In this document: in pieces, positions 25,930-38,437 of the stretch
Layout: the number at the start of each line of letters is the position of its first letter
Numbering within the stretch: position 1 is the first letter of the stretch
Assembly (NCBI RefSeq): GCF_024628865.1
Contig: NZ_CP102384.1
Location: forward strand, 2,305,001-2,369,000
Direction: 5' to 3'
DNA: 64,000 nucleotides
DNA from: Sphingopyxis sp. DBS4
Lineage (GTDB): Bacteria > Pseudomonadota > Alphaproteobacteria > Sphingomonadales > Sphingomonadaceae
Notes under the pieces: generated by a model
What the model saw: only the letters and a program-made list of their open reading frames with translations
Databases searched by the model: none
Told to the model about the DNA's origin: nothing
Program-made: the position numbers and the translations under genes

Positions 25930-27761
25930 ACCAGTCTCACGACCGGCGCGCCCATGCCGACGCCTTGCGCCGCCACAACCGCAACAATCAGGCCGCGCGC
26001 TTCCGGCGGCAGGCAGGTATCATGCTTGCGTCCATCGCTATGGGCGCAGTCGCAACACCTTATGTGGCGTTGGACCAGCAGGCGATGCAGGCAGCGGGCA
26101 CATACGCCGCCGCCAAGGCAAAACTGTGGTTCGCCCAAGGCACGGTGGTCGATCCGGCCATAACGATCAGCCAGGACGGCCAAGCCTATGCCGTTCCGGC
26201 CCGCGCGGTTGCCGCGCATCCCTACTACGGCAATGCGGCGCACGATGTCTTTGCATACGGGATTTGGGGATGCTCGCTGGGCTTTGGCGGATGGCTGGTG
26301 AGCCTGATCCTGTTGCGCGGAGCCATCGCCCGGCGGCGCGAACGCGCGTTGCGTGACCGAGTTATCGCCGGAACGCTGGTGACGAGCGAGGCAGGACTGG
26401 CGACGTTGACCAGCACCGAGGCGCAGCCCAATGCCTTGCGCGTTGGCACCGTACCCATTCCCGGCAGGCTCGAAACCCGGCACGTGGCGATGATCGGCAC
26501 GACCGGCAGCGGCAAGACCACCGCCTTGCGCCAGATGCTCGACGGGATCGAAGCGCGGGGCGAAGCCGCCTTGGTCTATGACACCAGCGGCGAGTTCGTC
26601 GCGCATTACTACCAGCCCGAACGCGGCGACGTGATCCTGAACCCGTTCGATGCCCGGTGCGCCTACTGGTCGCCCTTCGCCGAGATTGCCCACCCCGCCG
26701 ACGCCGACCGCATTGCCCGCCAGCTCATTACCGAGACAGGGCAACATGACAGCGACGTGTGGCTCGACACTAGCCGCATCCTTGTCGCTAACATGATCCG
26801 AGCGCTCTGGCGCGAAGGCAACGCCACCTTGCCCGCTTTGCTGCACGCCTTGCAGGACCGGACCAAGGATGACCTGAAAACGTGGCTGGCAGGCAGTTCA
26901 TCGGCGCGGACCTTTGCCGATGATGCCGACCGGGCGACAGGCAGCGTGCTGTTCATGCTCGCGAAGGCCGCCGACCTTATCCAGTTTCTGAGAGTTGATG
27001 GCAGCGGCGGGACACCCTTCGCATTCCGGGATTTCATACACGGGCTGGACAAGCGCAAGGGCGCGAAACCGTGGATATTCGTGCCGCGCAAGGAGGACTA
27101 TTTCGAGGCGTCGAAGCCCTTGCTCGCCTGCTGGCTGGAATGCGCGGCCAGCGCCGTGCTGGGCCTTCCCCCATCGCCCGACCGGCGCATCTGGTTCGTG
27201 CTGGACGAGCTGGCCGATTTACCCCGCGTCGATAATCTGGCGCGGCTGCTACCCGAGGGCCGCAAGTTCGGTGCCGCAGTGGTGCTGACCTTTCAGGCGC
27301 TGGGCCAGATGCAGCATCGCTACGGCCCGAAGATCGCCGAAGCCATGCTGGGCTGCTGCAACACCAAGCTGTTCCTGCAAACCATCGACAGCGAGACGCG
27401 CGTCTGGGCCAGTCAGACCATCGGCGAATGCGAGGTCGAGATTCAGACCATGACCGACGCGCTGGCAGACGGCGACGACAAGCCCCGGACCACGCTGAGC
27501 AAAATCCGCAATATGCGCCCGGCTATTCTGGAAAGCGAACTGCGCCTGCCCAAGTTCGAGGGCTACTTGCTGTTCCCGGACGGCTTGCCGGTGGCGCGGA
27601 TCAGGCTGACCGCCGATCATATCGCGCGGCGCGGGGGTGCCCGTCATCCAGGATTTGTGCCCGGCGATGTTAAGGCCACCCACTGGAAGCAGCCAGAGGC
27701 GACCGCGCCAAAGGCTGTGCCGCCGCCAACGCCATCGCCCACCAGCAAGGGGCCAGTCTGA
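25926..27761 (+). CDS. traD: Type IV coupling protein (TraD/TrwB-like)
   Basis: 611 residues with two N-terminal membrane spans (near residues 30-48 and 110-130) and a cytosolic ATPase domain. Walker A is IGTTGSGKTTALRQM near residue 195, and Walker B is RIWFVLDELADLPRVDNL. The segment GGTPFAFRDFIHGLDKRKG and the AVVLTFQALGQMQHRYG helix are typical of TrwB/TraD. It links the relaxosome to a type IV secretion channel. Its stop overlaps the relaxase ATG by one base (TGATG). The C-terminal ~40 residues are Pro/Thr-rich. Confidence 0.92.
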   Translation: MNQSHDRRAHADALRRHNRNNQAARFRRQAGIMLASIAMGAVATPYVALDQQAMQAAGTYAAAKAKLWFAQGTVVDPAITISQDGQAYAVPARAVAAHPYYGNAAHDVFAYGIWGCSLGFGGWLVSLILLRGAIARRRERALRDRVIAGTLVTSEAGLATLTSTEAQPNALRVGTVPIPGRLETRHVAMIGTTGSGKTTALRQMLDGIEARGEAALVYDTSGEFVAHYYQPERGDVILNPFDARCAYWSPFAEIAHPADADRIARQLITETGQHDSDVWLDTSRILVANMIRALWREGNATLPALLHALQDRTKDDLKTWLAGSSSARTFADDADRATGSVLFMLAKAADLIQFLRVDGSGGTPFAFRDFIHGLDKRKGAKPWIFVPRKEDYFEASKPLLACWLECAASAVLGLPPSPDRRIWFVLDELADLPRVDNLARLLPEGRKFGAAVVLTFQALGQMQHRYGPKIAEAMLGCCNTKLFLQTIDSETRVWASQTIGECEVEIQTMTDALADGDDKPRTTLSKIRNMRPAILESELRLPKFEGYLLFPDGLPVARIRLTADHIARRGGARHPGFVPGDVKATHWKQPEATAPKAVPPPTPSPTSKGPV

Positions 27762-30526
27762 TGGTTGCATCCGTGTCCGCGCTGACCAGTTCGGGTCAGG
27801 CCGCCAGCTATTATGAATCCGCTGGCGAATATTATGCCGACGGGGGCCAGTCCCCATCGGAATGGCAGGGCAAAGGCGCGGAGGAATTGGGCTTGTCCGG
27901 CGATGTTGACCGCGACCAGTTTCGCGAGTTGCTGGATGGCAAAGTTGCCGACCAGCAGTTGGGAACCACGCGCGACGGCAAGCTGGAACACCGCCCCGGC
28001 TGGGATGTGACCTTGAGCGCGCCAAAGTCCGTGTCGATCATGGCCGAGGTGGCGGGCGACCGACGATTGATCGCGGCGCACGGGGCAGCGGTGAAAACCG
28101 CACTTGCCCATGTCGAGAGCCATATTGCGGCAACCCGCATCCGTGACGGCGGCGCGGTAAACCGTGAGGCTACCGGCAATCTTGTCGTCGCCAGCTTTCA
28201 GCACGGCACGAGCCGCGCCCAAGACCCGCAGCTTCACACCCACAATGTCATTCTCAATGCCACCAAGGGCGAGGATGGCACATGGCGTAGCCTTGAACCG
28301 CGCGCGATCTACCAACTGCAAAAGCAGATTGGTGCGATCTACCGGCAGGAGCTGGCCTTGAAGGTGCGTGAGTTGGGTTATGAGATCGAAGTGGGCAAAG
28401 GCTCCATGTTCGAGATCAAGGGCGTTTCGCCCGAGGTCATGGCCGCATTCAGCACCCGTAGCGCCGAGATCGAGGCCGCACTTGGCGAACGTGGCACGTC
28501 CCGCGACGATGCCTCCGCCGCCGAGAAGCAGGTTGCGGCACTCGATACCCGGCAGGCCAAAGTTTCCGCCGATCCTGCGGCGCTTGTCGCAGATTGGCGC
28601 GATACCGCCAGCGCAGCCGGGTTCGGGCCAGAGGCGAGGCTGGCGATGGTCAAAGAGGCCGAGGGCATCGCCGCCAGCGGCGACCATCGCGCCACGATAG
28701 AATTGCAGGGCGATAGCGTGGCAAACCGCGCCGTTGCCCATGCCGCCGACAAGCTGGGCGAGCGGCAATCGGTTTTCTCCGCCGCTGCCTTGCACGAGGA
28801 AGCGGGGCGCGTCGGGCTGGGCAAGGTCAGCTATGCGCAAATCGAGGAGGCCATTGCGGCAGCAACCAAACAGGGCGAGTTGATCGACCGCACCCACATC
28901 GACCGGCGCGGCGCGGAGTTTGCCGGGTTCACCACCCGCGCCAATGTCGAAACCGAGGCCAAGCTGCTGCGGATCGAGGCCGAGGGACGCGGCACGTTGT
29001 CCCCCATCGCCACACCGCTTGTCGCCGCCATGGCCGTGGCAACCGCATCGGCGCAGGGTGAACGCGCGGGCTTTGGCTGGAATGCCGAGCAGCGCGCCGC
29101 GACCGAGCAGCTATTGACCAGCCGCAACCGCATAACCGCGTTGCAGGGCTATGCTGGCACGGCAAAGACCACCACCGTTCTGGCGACCTTTGCCCGCGAG
29201 GCCGAGACGCGGGGCGTTCCCGTTGTCACGCTTGCGCCCACCGCGTCGGCAGCGATGGTCTTGGGCGATGCGCTTGGCGTGCGCAGCGATACCGTTGCCC
29301 GGCACCTGCTATCACCCGAGCGCCCAAGTCAGGGACAGACCGCAGCATGGATCGTGGACGAGGCATCGCTGTTGTCCGCCCGCGATACTGCCAAGCTGTT
29401 CGACCTGGCGAAGAAGCAGAACGCCCGCATCATCCTCGTGGGCGATGTAAAGCAGCTCGGATCGGTCGAAGCAGGCGCGGCTTTCGCGCAATTGCAGGGC
29501 GCGGGCATGGAGGTTGCCAAGCTGAGCGAGATCGTCCGGCAGACCAATACCGCGACCAAAGACGCAGTGCTGGCATCCATCGAGGGGGACGCCAAGAAGG
29601 CTCTCGCCGCGCTGGACCGTGGCGGCGGCAGGATCGTGGAGAATGCCGACCGTGCCGAACGGTTTACCGCCATCGCCGAGCAATATGCCAAGCTGGACAA
29701 GGCCAGCCGCGCCCGCACCCTTGTTATCGAGCCATCACGCGAGGGCCGTGATACGCTGACCGCCGACATACGCGCGGAGCTTGCCAAAACGGGTGCGCTG
29801 ACCGGACCCGCCGTCACCATGCAAAGCCTTGCCAATAAAGGGCTGACCCGCGCCGAGGCTTGCGACCCGATGAGTTATGACAAGGGCGATGTTGTCCGCT
29901 TCACCCGCGACTATGCCGACAAGGGCGTGGCGCGCGGGGAAGCGTATAGGGTGGAGAGCATAGACCCGGCCAAAGCCTCCATTGCGCTCAAATCAGAAGA
30001 CGGGCGGGAGGTCGATTGGCGTTTGCGGCAATGGGGCGCAGGCAACAGCCAGACATTCGCCGCCCAATCGCTCGAACTCAAAACCGGCGACAGCATCCGG
30101 TTCACCCGCAACGACCGGGAGGCGGGACGGATCAATGGCGCGCGCGGCGAAGTGACCGCGATTGACGCGCAGGCTCGCACGGCGGAAATCCGAAATCCGC
30201 GCGGCCAAACCCAGACCTTGAGCCTTGATGCTGCCCGCGACCAGCACATTGCTCATGCCTATGTCGAAACCGCGTTCGCCGCCCAAGGCCGCACCGCCGA
30301 TCATGTGATGATCCACGCCGACAGCAAGGCCACCAACCTTGTCGATCAGAAGTCATTCTATGTCGGCATATCCCGCGCGAAGGAGTCCGTCGCGATCTAC
30401 ACCAATGATCGCGGCAAGCTGGTTTCCGCGATCAATGAGCGGGCAGGGCAAGTGCAAACCGCCATCGCACAGGCCGCTATGCCGGGACCATCGGCGTCGA
30501 AGGCGGCAAGTGCAGGAATCGGGTAA
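27761..30526 (+). CDS. MobF-family conjugative relaxase-helicase (TrwC/TraI-like)
   Basis: 921 residues. The N-terminal TrwC relaxase domain has the starting MVASVSALTSSGQAASYYES (tyrosines Tyr18/Tyr19-type), WDVTLSAPKSVSIM and the three-His metal motif DPQLHTHNVILN near residue 157. The C-terminal RecD-like helicase has Walker A GYAGTAKTTTVL (Ala replaces the usual Gly before Lys), then WIVDEASLLS and HAYVETAFAAQGRTADHVM. It nicks oriT and unwinds the strand for transfer. It is shorter than F TraI but close to R388 TrwC in length. Confidence 0.94.
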   Translation: MVASVSALTSSGQAASYYESAGEYYADGGQSPSEWQGKGAEELGLSGDVDRDQFRELLDGKVADQQLGTTRDGKLEHRPGWDVTLSAPKSVSIMAEVAGDRRLIAAHGAAVKTALAHVESHIAATRIRDGGAVNREATGNLVVASFQHGTSRAQDPQLHTHNVILNATKGEDGTWRSLEPRAIYQLQKQIGAIYRQELALKVRELGYEIEVGKGSMFEIKGVSPEVMAAFSTRSAEIEAALGERGTSRDDASAAEKQVAALDTRQAKVSADPAALVADWRDTASAAGFGPEARLAMVKEAEGIAASGDHRATIELQGDSVANRAVAHAADKLGERQSVFSAAALHEEAGRVGLGKVSYAQIEEAIAAATKQGELIDRTHIDRRGAEFAGFTTRANVETEAKLLRIEAEGRGTLSPIATPLVAAMAVATASAQGERAGFGWNAEQRAATEQLLTSRNRITALQGYAGTAKTTTVLATFAREAETRGVPVVTLAPTASAAMVLGDALGVRSDTVARHLLSPERPSQGQTAAWIVDEASLLSARDTAKLFDLAKKQNARIILVGDVKQLGSVEAGAAFAQLQGAGMEVAKLSEIVRQTNTATKDAVLASIEGDAKKALAALDRGGGRIVENADRAERFTAIAEQYAKLDKASRARTLVIEPSREGRDTLTADIRAELAKTGALTGPAVTMQSLANKGLTRAEACDPMSYDKGDVVRFTRDYADKGVARGEAYRVESIDPAKASIALKSEDGREVDWRLRQWGAGNSQTFAAQSLELKTGDSIRFTRNDREAGRINGARGEVTAIDAQARTAEIRNPRGQTQTLSLDAARDQHIAHAYVETAFAAQGRTADHVMIHADSKATNLVDQKSFYVGISRAKESVAIYTNDRGKLVSAINERAGQVQTAIAQAAMPGPSASKAASAGIG

Positions 30527-30612
30527 GCAATGCGTTGAGAACAATCGCAGTTCAGTCTATCCTCAGCGCCAAGGAGCGACACTGACGCGATGTTTATTCC
30601 AAAGTATTGTAA

Positions 30613-31263
30613 ATGAACCTGATCAAATCAAAAAAGCGCGTTGCCGATCATGGGGAGGTGTTCACGCCGCCTTGGTTGGTCGAGCAGATGCTTGACCTTG
30701 TAAAAGGGGAAGCGGAGCGCATCGACGCACGTTTTCTTGAGCCTGCTTGCGGCAGTGGCAATTTCCTTGTGCCGATCCTGCAACGCAAATTGGCCGCAGT
30801 GGAATTGAAGTTCGGCAAGTCTGACTTCGAGAAGCGGCATTATGCGCTGTATGGCTTGATGTGCGCCTACGGGGTGGAGTTGCTGGAGGATAACATCGCG
30901 GAATGCCGGGCCAACATGCTGGACATTTTTGCCGACTATCTGGGGTTGGACGAGGCCGATGACCTTTATCGCGCTGCTGCCCACGTGCTTTCGCTCAACC
31001 TTGTGCATGGGGACGCGATGACAATGCGCGGGATTGACGGCAATCCAATCACCGTTGTGGAGTGGGGCTATCTGGGCAAGGGCAAATTCCAGCGCCGCGA
31101 TTTCCGGCTTGATGTGCTGACTGGCATGGCCAGTTTCAGCGCCGAAGGGTCGCTGTTTGCAGGGCTTGGCAAGCATGAGATTTTCACCCCGGCCAAAAGC
31201 TATCCGCCGATGACCGTGCCCGATCTGGCGGCAGCGTTTGATGGCTTGGGGGCCGCAGCATGA
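30613..31263 (+). CDS. Small DNA methyltransferase-like protein (AdoMet motif, no NPPY)
   Basis: 216 residues. GEVFTPPWLVEQMLDLV (motif X-like), FLEPACGSGNFLVPIL (motif I, AdoMet binding), YGVELLEDNIAECRANML (motif II/III region) and LNLVHGDAMTMRGIDG are typical of N6-adenine DNA methylases. The catalytic NPPY motif is absent, and the protein stops where it would be expected to continue. The gene overlaps the next one by 4 bases (ATGA). It is therefore probably one half of a two-chain enzyme or an AdoMet-binding partner. It has lower GC content than the relaxase gene. Confidence 0.78.
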   Translation: MNLIKSKKRVADHGEVFTPPWLVEQMLDLVKGEAERIDARFLEPACGSGNFLVPILQRKLAAVELKFGKSDFEKRHYALYGLMCAYGVELLEDNIAECRANMLDIFADYLGLDEADDLYRAAAHVLSLNLVHGDAMTMRGIDGNPITVVEWGYLGKGKFQRRDFRLDVLTGMASFSAEGSLFAGLGKHEIFTPAKSYPPMTVPDLAAAFDGLGAAA

Positions 31264-32907
31264 ACGAACCGGCCAGCTTTGCCCTGCGCGGGCGCAATCC
31301 CGATGTGCTGACCTGCATTGCCAATCTATCGAACGACGAGGTTTTCACGCCGCCCGAATTTGCCAATCGGATGCTGGACACGCTGGCGCAGGCTTGGGCG
31401 GAGAGCCATGCCGGTGCGGACATTTGGGCGAATAGTTCGGTCAGGTTTCTGGACCCGTTCACAAAATCGGGCGTGTTCCTGCGCGAGATTGCAAAGCGCC
31501 TGATCGCAGGGCTTGAAGCGGAGATTCCCGACCTTCAAACGCGCGTAGATCACATCCTTACGCAGCAAATCTTCGGCATCGGCATTACGCGGCTGACCAG
31601 CCTGCTGGCGCGCCGCAGCCTCTATTGTTCCAAGCACGCCACGGGCAAATATTCCATTACCAGTTCGTTCGAGAATGATGATGGGAACATCTGGTTTCAG
31701 CACACCGATCATTCGTGGGTCGGCAGCAGCAAATGGACCAATGTTACCGACAAGCATGGCAACACGGTCAAGAAGTTTGCCGAAGGCAAGGACGGCAAGT
31801 GTGAATTTTGCGGGGCACCGCGCGCTATCTTTGATCGTGGCCCAGAGCTGGAAAACCACGCTTACGCTTTCATCCATACCAATGACATTAAGGCTCGCAT
31901 CGGCGAGCTGTTCGGAGCCGATATGCAGTTTGACGTGATTATCGGGAACCCACCGTATCAGTTAAAAGGCGGGGGCGGAGGATCGAATGACTCCTCAATC
32001 TACCACCTTTTTGTCGAGCAGGCGATGGACTTGGAGCCTCGATTCCTGTCCATGGTTGTTCCATCCCGCTGGCTGGCAGGCGGTCGAGACATGGGTTCAT
32101 TCAGGAAGCGGATGTTTACCGATGGGCATATTCGCGAGTTAATAGACTACACGAAAATGAGCACCGCTTTTCCCGGCGTCGATTTCGAAGGCGGAGTCGG
32201 CTATTTTCTATGGGACAGAGAAACCACTGGTTCATGCCGGTACACCCTCTTCCAAGGGGAGGAAGAGCTGCCAACCGTCGAGCGGAATCTCGACCAGCAT
32301 GACATTTTCGTGCGCGATACGCGCGCGCTCTCCATTCTTGAAAAGGTTCTTGCCAAACGTGAGGCGACGCTGGAATCAGTCGTGAGCGGCGATACTCCAT
32401 TTGGCTTGGCTACAAATTTCACAGACTATTCAACGAAAAGCAATCCCGGCACGCTTTCAATTTATCTGACTGTGAAAGGGCGGCGCACGACCGGCTGGGT
32501 GGACGATTCAATCATCAGAAAAAATCGCCAACTGATACCAAATTGGAAGGTGTTGTTACCTGAAGCATACGGTGAGCGAGGAGCCATTCCCGCAATGGTC
32601 CTCGGCCCTCCGATTATAGCCGTGCCAAATTCAGTATGCACTCAAACATACCTTGTGGCTGGTCCTTTTGTCTCTGAAACAGAGGCGCGTAGCTTTACAA
32701 GTTACTATCGCACGCGTTTGTTCAGATTTCTGGTTTCTTTGAGAAAAATTACCCAGCACGCGCTTCGATCAACCTATACTTGGGTTCCGCAGCAGTCGTG
32801 GGATGCAAATTGGAATGACGCGGTTCTATACAAAAAATATGGATTAGCCGAAGAAGAAATAGCTTACATTGAAAGCATGATACGCCCGATGGACGGTGAC
32901 CTGTTCG

Positions 32908-32915
<8 letters not shown>
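31260..32915 (+). CDS. Eco57I-like restriction-modification methylase
   Basis: 551 residues. DEVFTPPEFANRMLDTL and FLDPFTKSGVFLREIAKRL are a variant motif I lacking the second Gly of the usual GxG. A Cys pair (CEFCGAPRAIF) occurs near residue 180, and the catalytic motif DVIIGNPPYQL near residue 222 fits adenine-N6 methylation. The region after about residue 390 is probably target recognition; its DNA is clearly more AT-rich than the first part. It overlaps the GIY-YIG/helicase gene by 8 bases. It may act only with the small upstream protein. Confidence 0.82.
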
Positions 32916-35481
<2,566 letters not shown>

Positions 35482-35492
35482 AAGAGGCTGCT

Positions 35493-36071
35493 ATGGAATT
35501 CAGGATAGGCACGGCTGCGATAGTATTTCTGGGATCATATTTCCCTCTGAGCCTCATCCTATTTGCGCAGAATTTTCAGTATCCCATGCTCAGTCGGCAA
35601 TTTTGCTGGCCATTGCGGCAAGGGCAGTGCGAAATCCCTCTGGGTGCGCCAATATTTTCGATTAGCATGGTGGCTTTGACGCTTTTCTGCCTCTTAGTTA
35701 CAATATTTTCATTGAATCTTATAAAGCCAACTCAAGATATTGAGGTGGTTTCCGCAAAATATATTCCAACAGATTTGATGAACTACACCCTTCCTTACAT
35801 TGTTTCTTTTATGAGCATAGAATACTCAGATACCGGGAAATTTGTAGGGTTTGTGGTGTTTTTGCTTTGGATATTTTGGATCAGTCATCGTTCCGGGCAA
35901 ATTATCCTCAATCCCGTTCTCATCGCGCTGTCATGGAGGATGTATGAGGTTGAATACAAGTTCCCCGGAAGCGACGCCAAGCATTCCGGTAAAGCTCTTG
36001 CATATGGACATTTGACCACTGGTCCATTTAAGCAGTCTCTGGTGCAAGCCATTCAGATCATTAAGCCGTGA
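35493..36071 (+). CDS. kwaA: Kiwa-like membrane protein KwaA
   Basis: 192 residues, four hydrophobic segments: AAIVFLGSYFPLSLILFAQ, ISMVALTLFCLLVTIFSLNL, a weaker LPYIVSFMSIEYS and VGFVVFLLWIFWISHRSG. These are followed by NPVLIALSWRMYEVEY and a cytosolic tail. Size, topology and the partner just downstream fit KwaA, the membrane half of the Kiwa anti-phage system. The gene starts 11 bases after the helicase stop (ribosome-binding site AAAGAGG) and is AT-rich. Assigned by layout and remembered motifs, not by a search. Confidence 0.66.
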   Translation: MEFRIGTAAIVFLGSYFPLSLILFAQNFQYPMLSRQFCWPLRQGQCEIPLGAPIFSISMVALTLFCLLVTIFSLNLIKPTQDIEVVSAKYIPTDLMNYTLPYIVSFMSIEYSDTGKFVGFVVFLLWIFWISHRSGQIILNPVLIALSWRMYEVEYKFPGSDAKHSGKALAYGHLTTGPFKQSLVQAIQIIKP

Positions 36072-36079
36072 GGAACTAA

Positions 36080-37003
36080 ATGCCCATACCCGCCGACTTT
36101 GCAGCATTCGATATTGCAGGCGCGGCGATGACCGTGTGGGCGTTCAAAAAGTCCGGTGGGGCGGGAGGAGCCGCACCAACCTTTTCGGGGCACTGGGTTG
36201 CGACCGACCCCGCTTTGGAGGCGGCTGTCAAAGCAGCAGTCCAGCAACGGCGCGCCGCTATCGAAGAGGTCAATCCCTACGGCCTGTTGGCTCAAAACAA
36301 TGAAGCGAGCGCGTTATCAATTGGTGCAAATGAGACCTACGCCGATAGGATAGTTGCCGCCACAGCCGATCCCTTGCCACAGCGGCGAGCAACAACTCTT
36401 CGCCATATTCAAAACACAGACTTCTATGTGATAAAATTGGTTAGTGGTGGGGTCACGCTCTATGCGGTTCGGAAAGCGGATTCATCATGGCATACCAAAA
36501 AGAGAACAAAAGCAATTGACGCTCTCTTCCGTGATGAAACCTTGACGCTCGAACCTGCGCCTGCATTTTCATTGTCGACATACGTTGATTTCTTCATCTT
36601 CGATGGCACGATCTACATGCTGGACAAAGGGCATTTTGAATCCGTTCTCAGTTATCGACAGGCGCACGCAAATCAGTTCATCGCGCTACAGGCCGAGCCA
36701 GCTTTCAATGCCATTTTCACCGATATGGCACCGCTTGTAGCCTACATAGGCACGAACAAAATCCAGCTTCGCAGAGCGTGCGCAATCGAACTGAAAGGGC
36801 ACTACCGCGATAATGACTTTATGTTGCGGCTGCGGCAACGCTTCCTGCAACTCCGTTTGAATATTATTTTCGATGCAAACGGAAAAATTGTGCCCACGCC
36901 AGAGACATGCGCCGACATTATGACCGCACTCTTGGACCACCGGCTGTCCTCCGCGTTCTCGGAGGCCATATACGACGTGCCCGATGCTGTAGCTGTGGTC
37001 TGA
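36080..37003 (+). CDS. kwaB: Kiwa-like DUF4868 protein KwaB
   Basis: 307 residues, cytosolic. The stretch YVDFFIFDGTIYMLDKGHFE (near residue 180), then SVLSYRQAHANQFIALQAEP, and RRACAIELKGHYRDNDFML resemble the DUF4868/KwaB family. An N-terminal domain with ATTLRHIQNTDFYVIKLVSG precedes it. In the Kiwa system KwaB works with membrane KwaA against phage DNA. The gene follows kwaA by 8 bases and shares its lower GC content, so the pair was probably acquired together. Confidence 0.7.
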   Translation: MPIPADFAAFDIAGAAMTVWAFKKSGGAGGAAPTFSGHWVATDPALEAAVKAAVQQRRAAIEEVNPYGLLAQNNEASALSIGANETYADRIVAATADPLPQRRATTLRHIQNTDFYVIKLVSGGVTLYAVRKADSSWHTKKRTKAIDALFRDETLTLEPAPAFSLSTYVDFFIFDGTIYMLDKGHFESVLSYRQAHANQFIALQAEPAFNAIFTDMAPLVAYIGTNKIQLRRACAIELKGHYRDNDFMLRLRQRFLQLRLNIIFDANGKIVPTPETCADIMTALLDHRLSSAFSEAIYDVPDAVAVV

Positions 37004-37415
37004 CACAGACTCTTGCGACGGTTGGACCGGGTTCAACCACGGCTTCCTTTTCTGCCTGACTCTCCTGCCTGACAGATTTCAGGGCGCCCCTTTCAGGCCG
37101 GGCTGTATCGCTAGCGCAACGGAACCGGCTCCGCCGTCTCCGCCCATGCGGGTTGCCATCCCTGTCGCGAGATAGTGCTGGCGAGCCCGCCTTGCATTGA
37201 GCGCCGTAGCGGCGCGCCCCCTTCCCTGACCGGAGGAAGAAAGAGGCTCGGCCTCTCTCTCCCTGCAAGGTGCCGCTTTGGGGCCGTGGCTCACTGCGTT
37301 GCGCCCGCACCACCCCCGGCACCGGACCTTGCCCCCACTCTCTCCGCCCCTCGCCGGGTCGGCAGGGGTCATGCGCGGCATGACCCGCTGCGCGGATTGG
37401 AAGGGAGCAAACACC
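37004..37415. other. Non-coding leader upstream of ardC
   Basis: About 410 bases without a convincing gene. It contains the hairpin AGAGGC-TCG-GCCTCT at 37242-37256 and a GGTTG/CAACC inverted repeat near 37020-37038. Antirestriction genes of mobile elements are often expressed from structured leading-region DNA, so a role in early expression is possible but unproven. A short ribosome-binding site (AAGGGAG) precedes the ardC start. Confidence 0.4.
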
Positions 37416-38318
37416 ATGAACAAGCAAGACCCCCATAGCCGTATCACCGACCGCATTCTGGCCGAGCTGGAACAAGGCACCCGCCCATGGCTGAAGCCGT
37501 GGAGCGGCGGCGATATGGCCGCATCAGGCCAGCCCCGCCCCTTGCGCGCCACCGGCCAGCCCTATCGCGGGATCAATGTCCTTCTGTTGTGGATCGAGGC
37601 CCAGACGTCCGGCTTTGTCTGCCCGTCATGGATGACCTACCGGCAGGCGCAAGCCTTGGGTGCGCAGGTGCGTAAAGGCGAGCGCGGTGCAACCGTGGTC
37701 TACTACGGCGACAGCGCCAAGACTGTGCATGACGATACCACCGGCGAGGATCGGGAACAGGGCTTCCGCTTCCTCAAAACCTACACCGTGTTCAACGTGG
37801 CCCAGATAGACGGTTTACCGGAACGGTTCCAAATCGTGCCAGAACCCGCACCGGAGACTGAGCGCATCGCAGCCGCCGAGGCGTTCTTTGCCAGCATCCC
37901 CGCGACCGTAAACCACGGCGGCGACAAGGCATATTACATGCCGTCAGCCGACCGCATCCAGCTTCCGCCCTTCGCGGCTTTCCATGATGCCCATGGATAT
38001 TACGCCACAAGGGGCCATGAAACCGTGCATTGGACCCGCCATGAAAGCCGTCTTGATCGCAGCTTTGGCCGCGAGAAATGGGGTGATGAAGGATACGCCC
38101 GCGAAGAATTGTGTGCAGAGCTTGGCGCGGCATTCCTTGCCGCCGACCTTGGCATTGCCCTGGAGCCGCGCCCTGATCATGCCAGCTATATCGCGAGCTG
38201 GATCAAGATCTTGCAAAACGACACCCGCGCCATTGTGCAGGCCGCAGCTCATGCCGAACGCGCCGTCGCCTTCCTGCATCAACTAGCGAACCCCGAAGCG
38301 ATCAAAGAGGCGGCATAG
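37416..38318 (+). CDS. ardC: Antirestriction protein ArdC
   Basis: 300 residues from the ATG at 37416. The N-terminal ssDNA-binding domain has RITDRILAELEQGTRPWLKP, then YRGINVLLLWIEAQTSGFVC. The C-terminal half has the zinc-protease-like motif ATRGHETVHWTRH and DEGYAREELCAELGAAFLA. ArdC protects incoming single-stranded DNA from type I restriction and is common on conjugative elements. A strong hairpin terminator follows it. Start chosen because MNKQDPHSRITDRI is the conserved N-terminus. Confidence 0.92.
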   Translation: MNKQDPHSRITDRILAELEQGTRPWLKPWSGGDMAASGQPRPLRATGQPYRGINVLLLWIEAQTSGFVCPSWMTYRQAQALGAQVRKGERGATVVYYGDSAKTVHDDTTGEDREQGFRFLKTYTVFNVAQIDGLPERFQIVPEPAPETERIAAAEAFFASIPATVNHGGDKAYYMPSADRIQLPPFAAFHDAHGYYATRGHETVHWTRHESRLDRSFGREKWGDEGYAREELCAELGAAFLAADLGIALEPRPDHASYIASWIKILQNDTRAIVQAAAHAERAVAFLHQLANPEAIKEAA

Positions 38319-38333
38319 CCCGCCAATGATTGA

Positions 38334-38356
38334 GGCCGCCCCGGTCTGGGGCGGCC
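38334..38356 (+). terminator. Hairpin terminator after ardC
   Basis: GGCCGCCCC and GGGGCGGCC form a perfect 9-bp stem around GGTCT, followed by a short T-containing tail. Confidence 0.65.
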
Positions 38357-38437
38357 ACTTCGTTTGACCCGCCCACCCGATCCCATAAGCGGGCCGCTCC
38401 CTTCGGTCGCAGCCTGCGATAGAGAAGCATTGCGAGA

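Noticed and set aside
37077..37552. Minus-strand frame over the ardC leader
   Set aside because: It overlaps the start of ardC, has no ribosome-binding site, and its content is Arg/Gly-rich filler.
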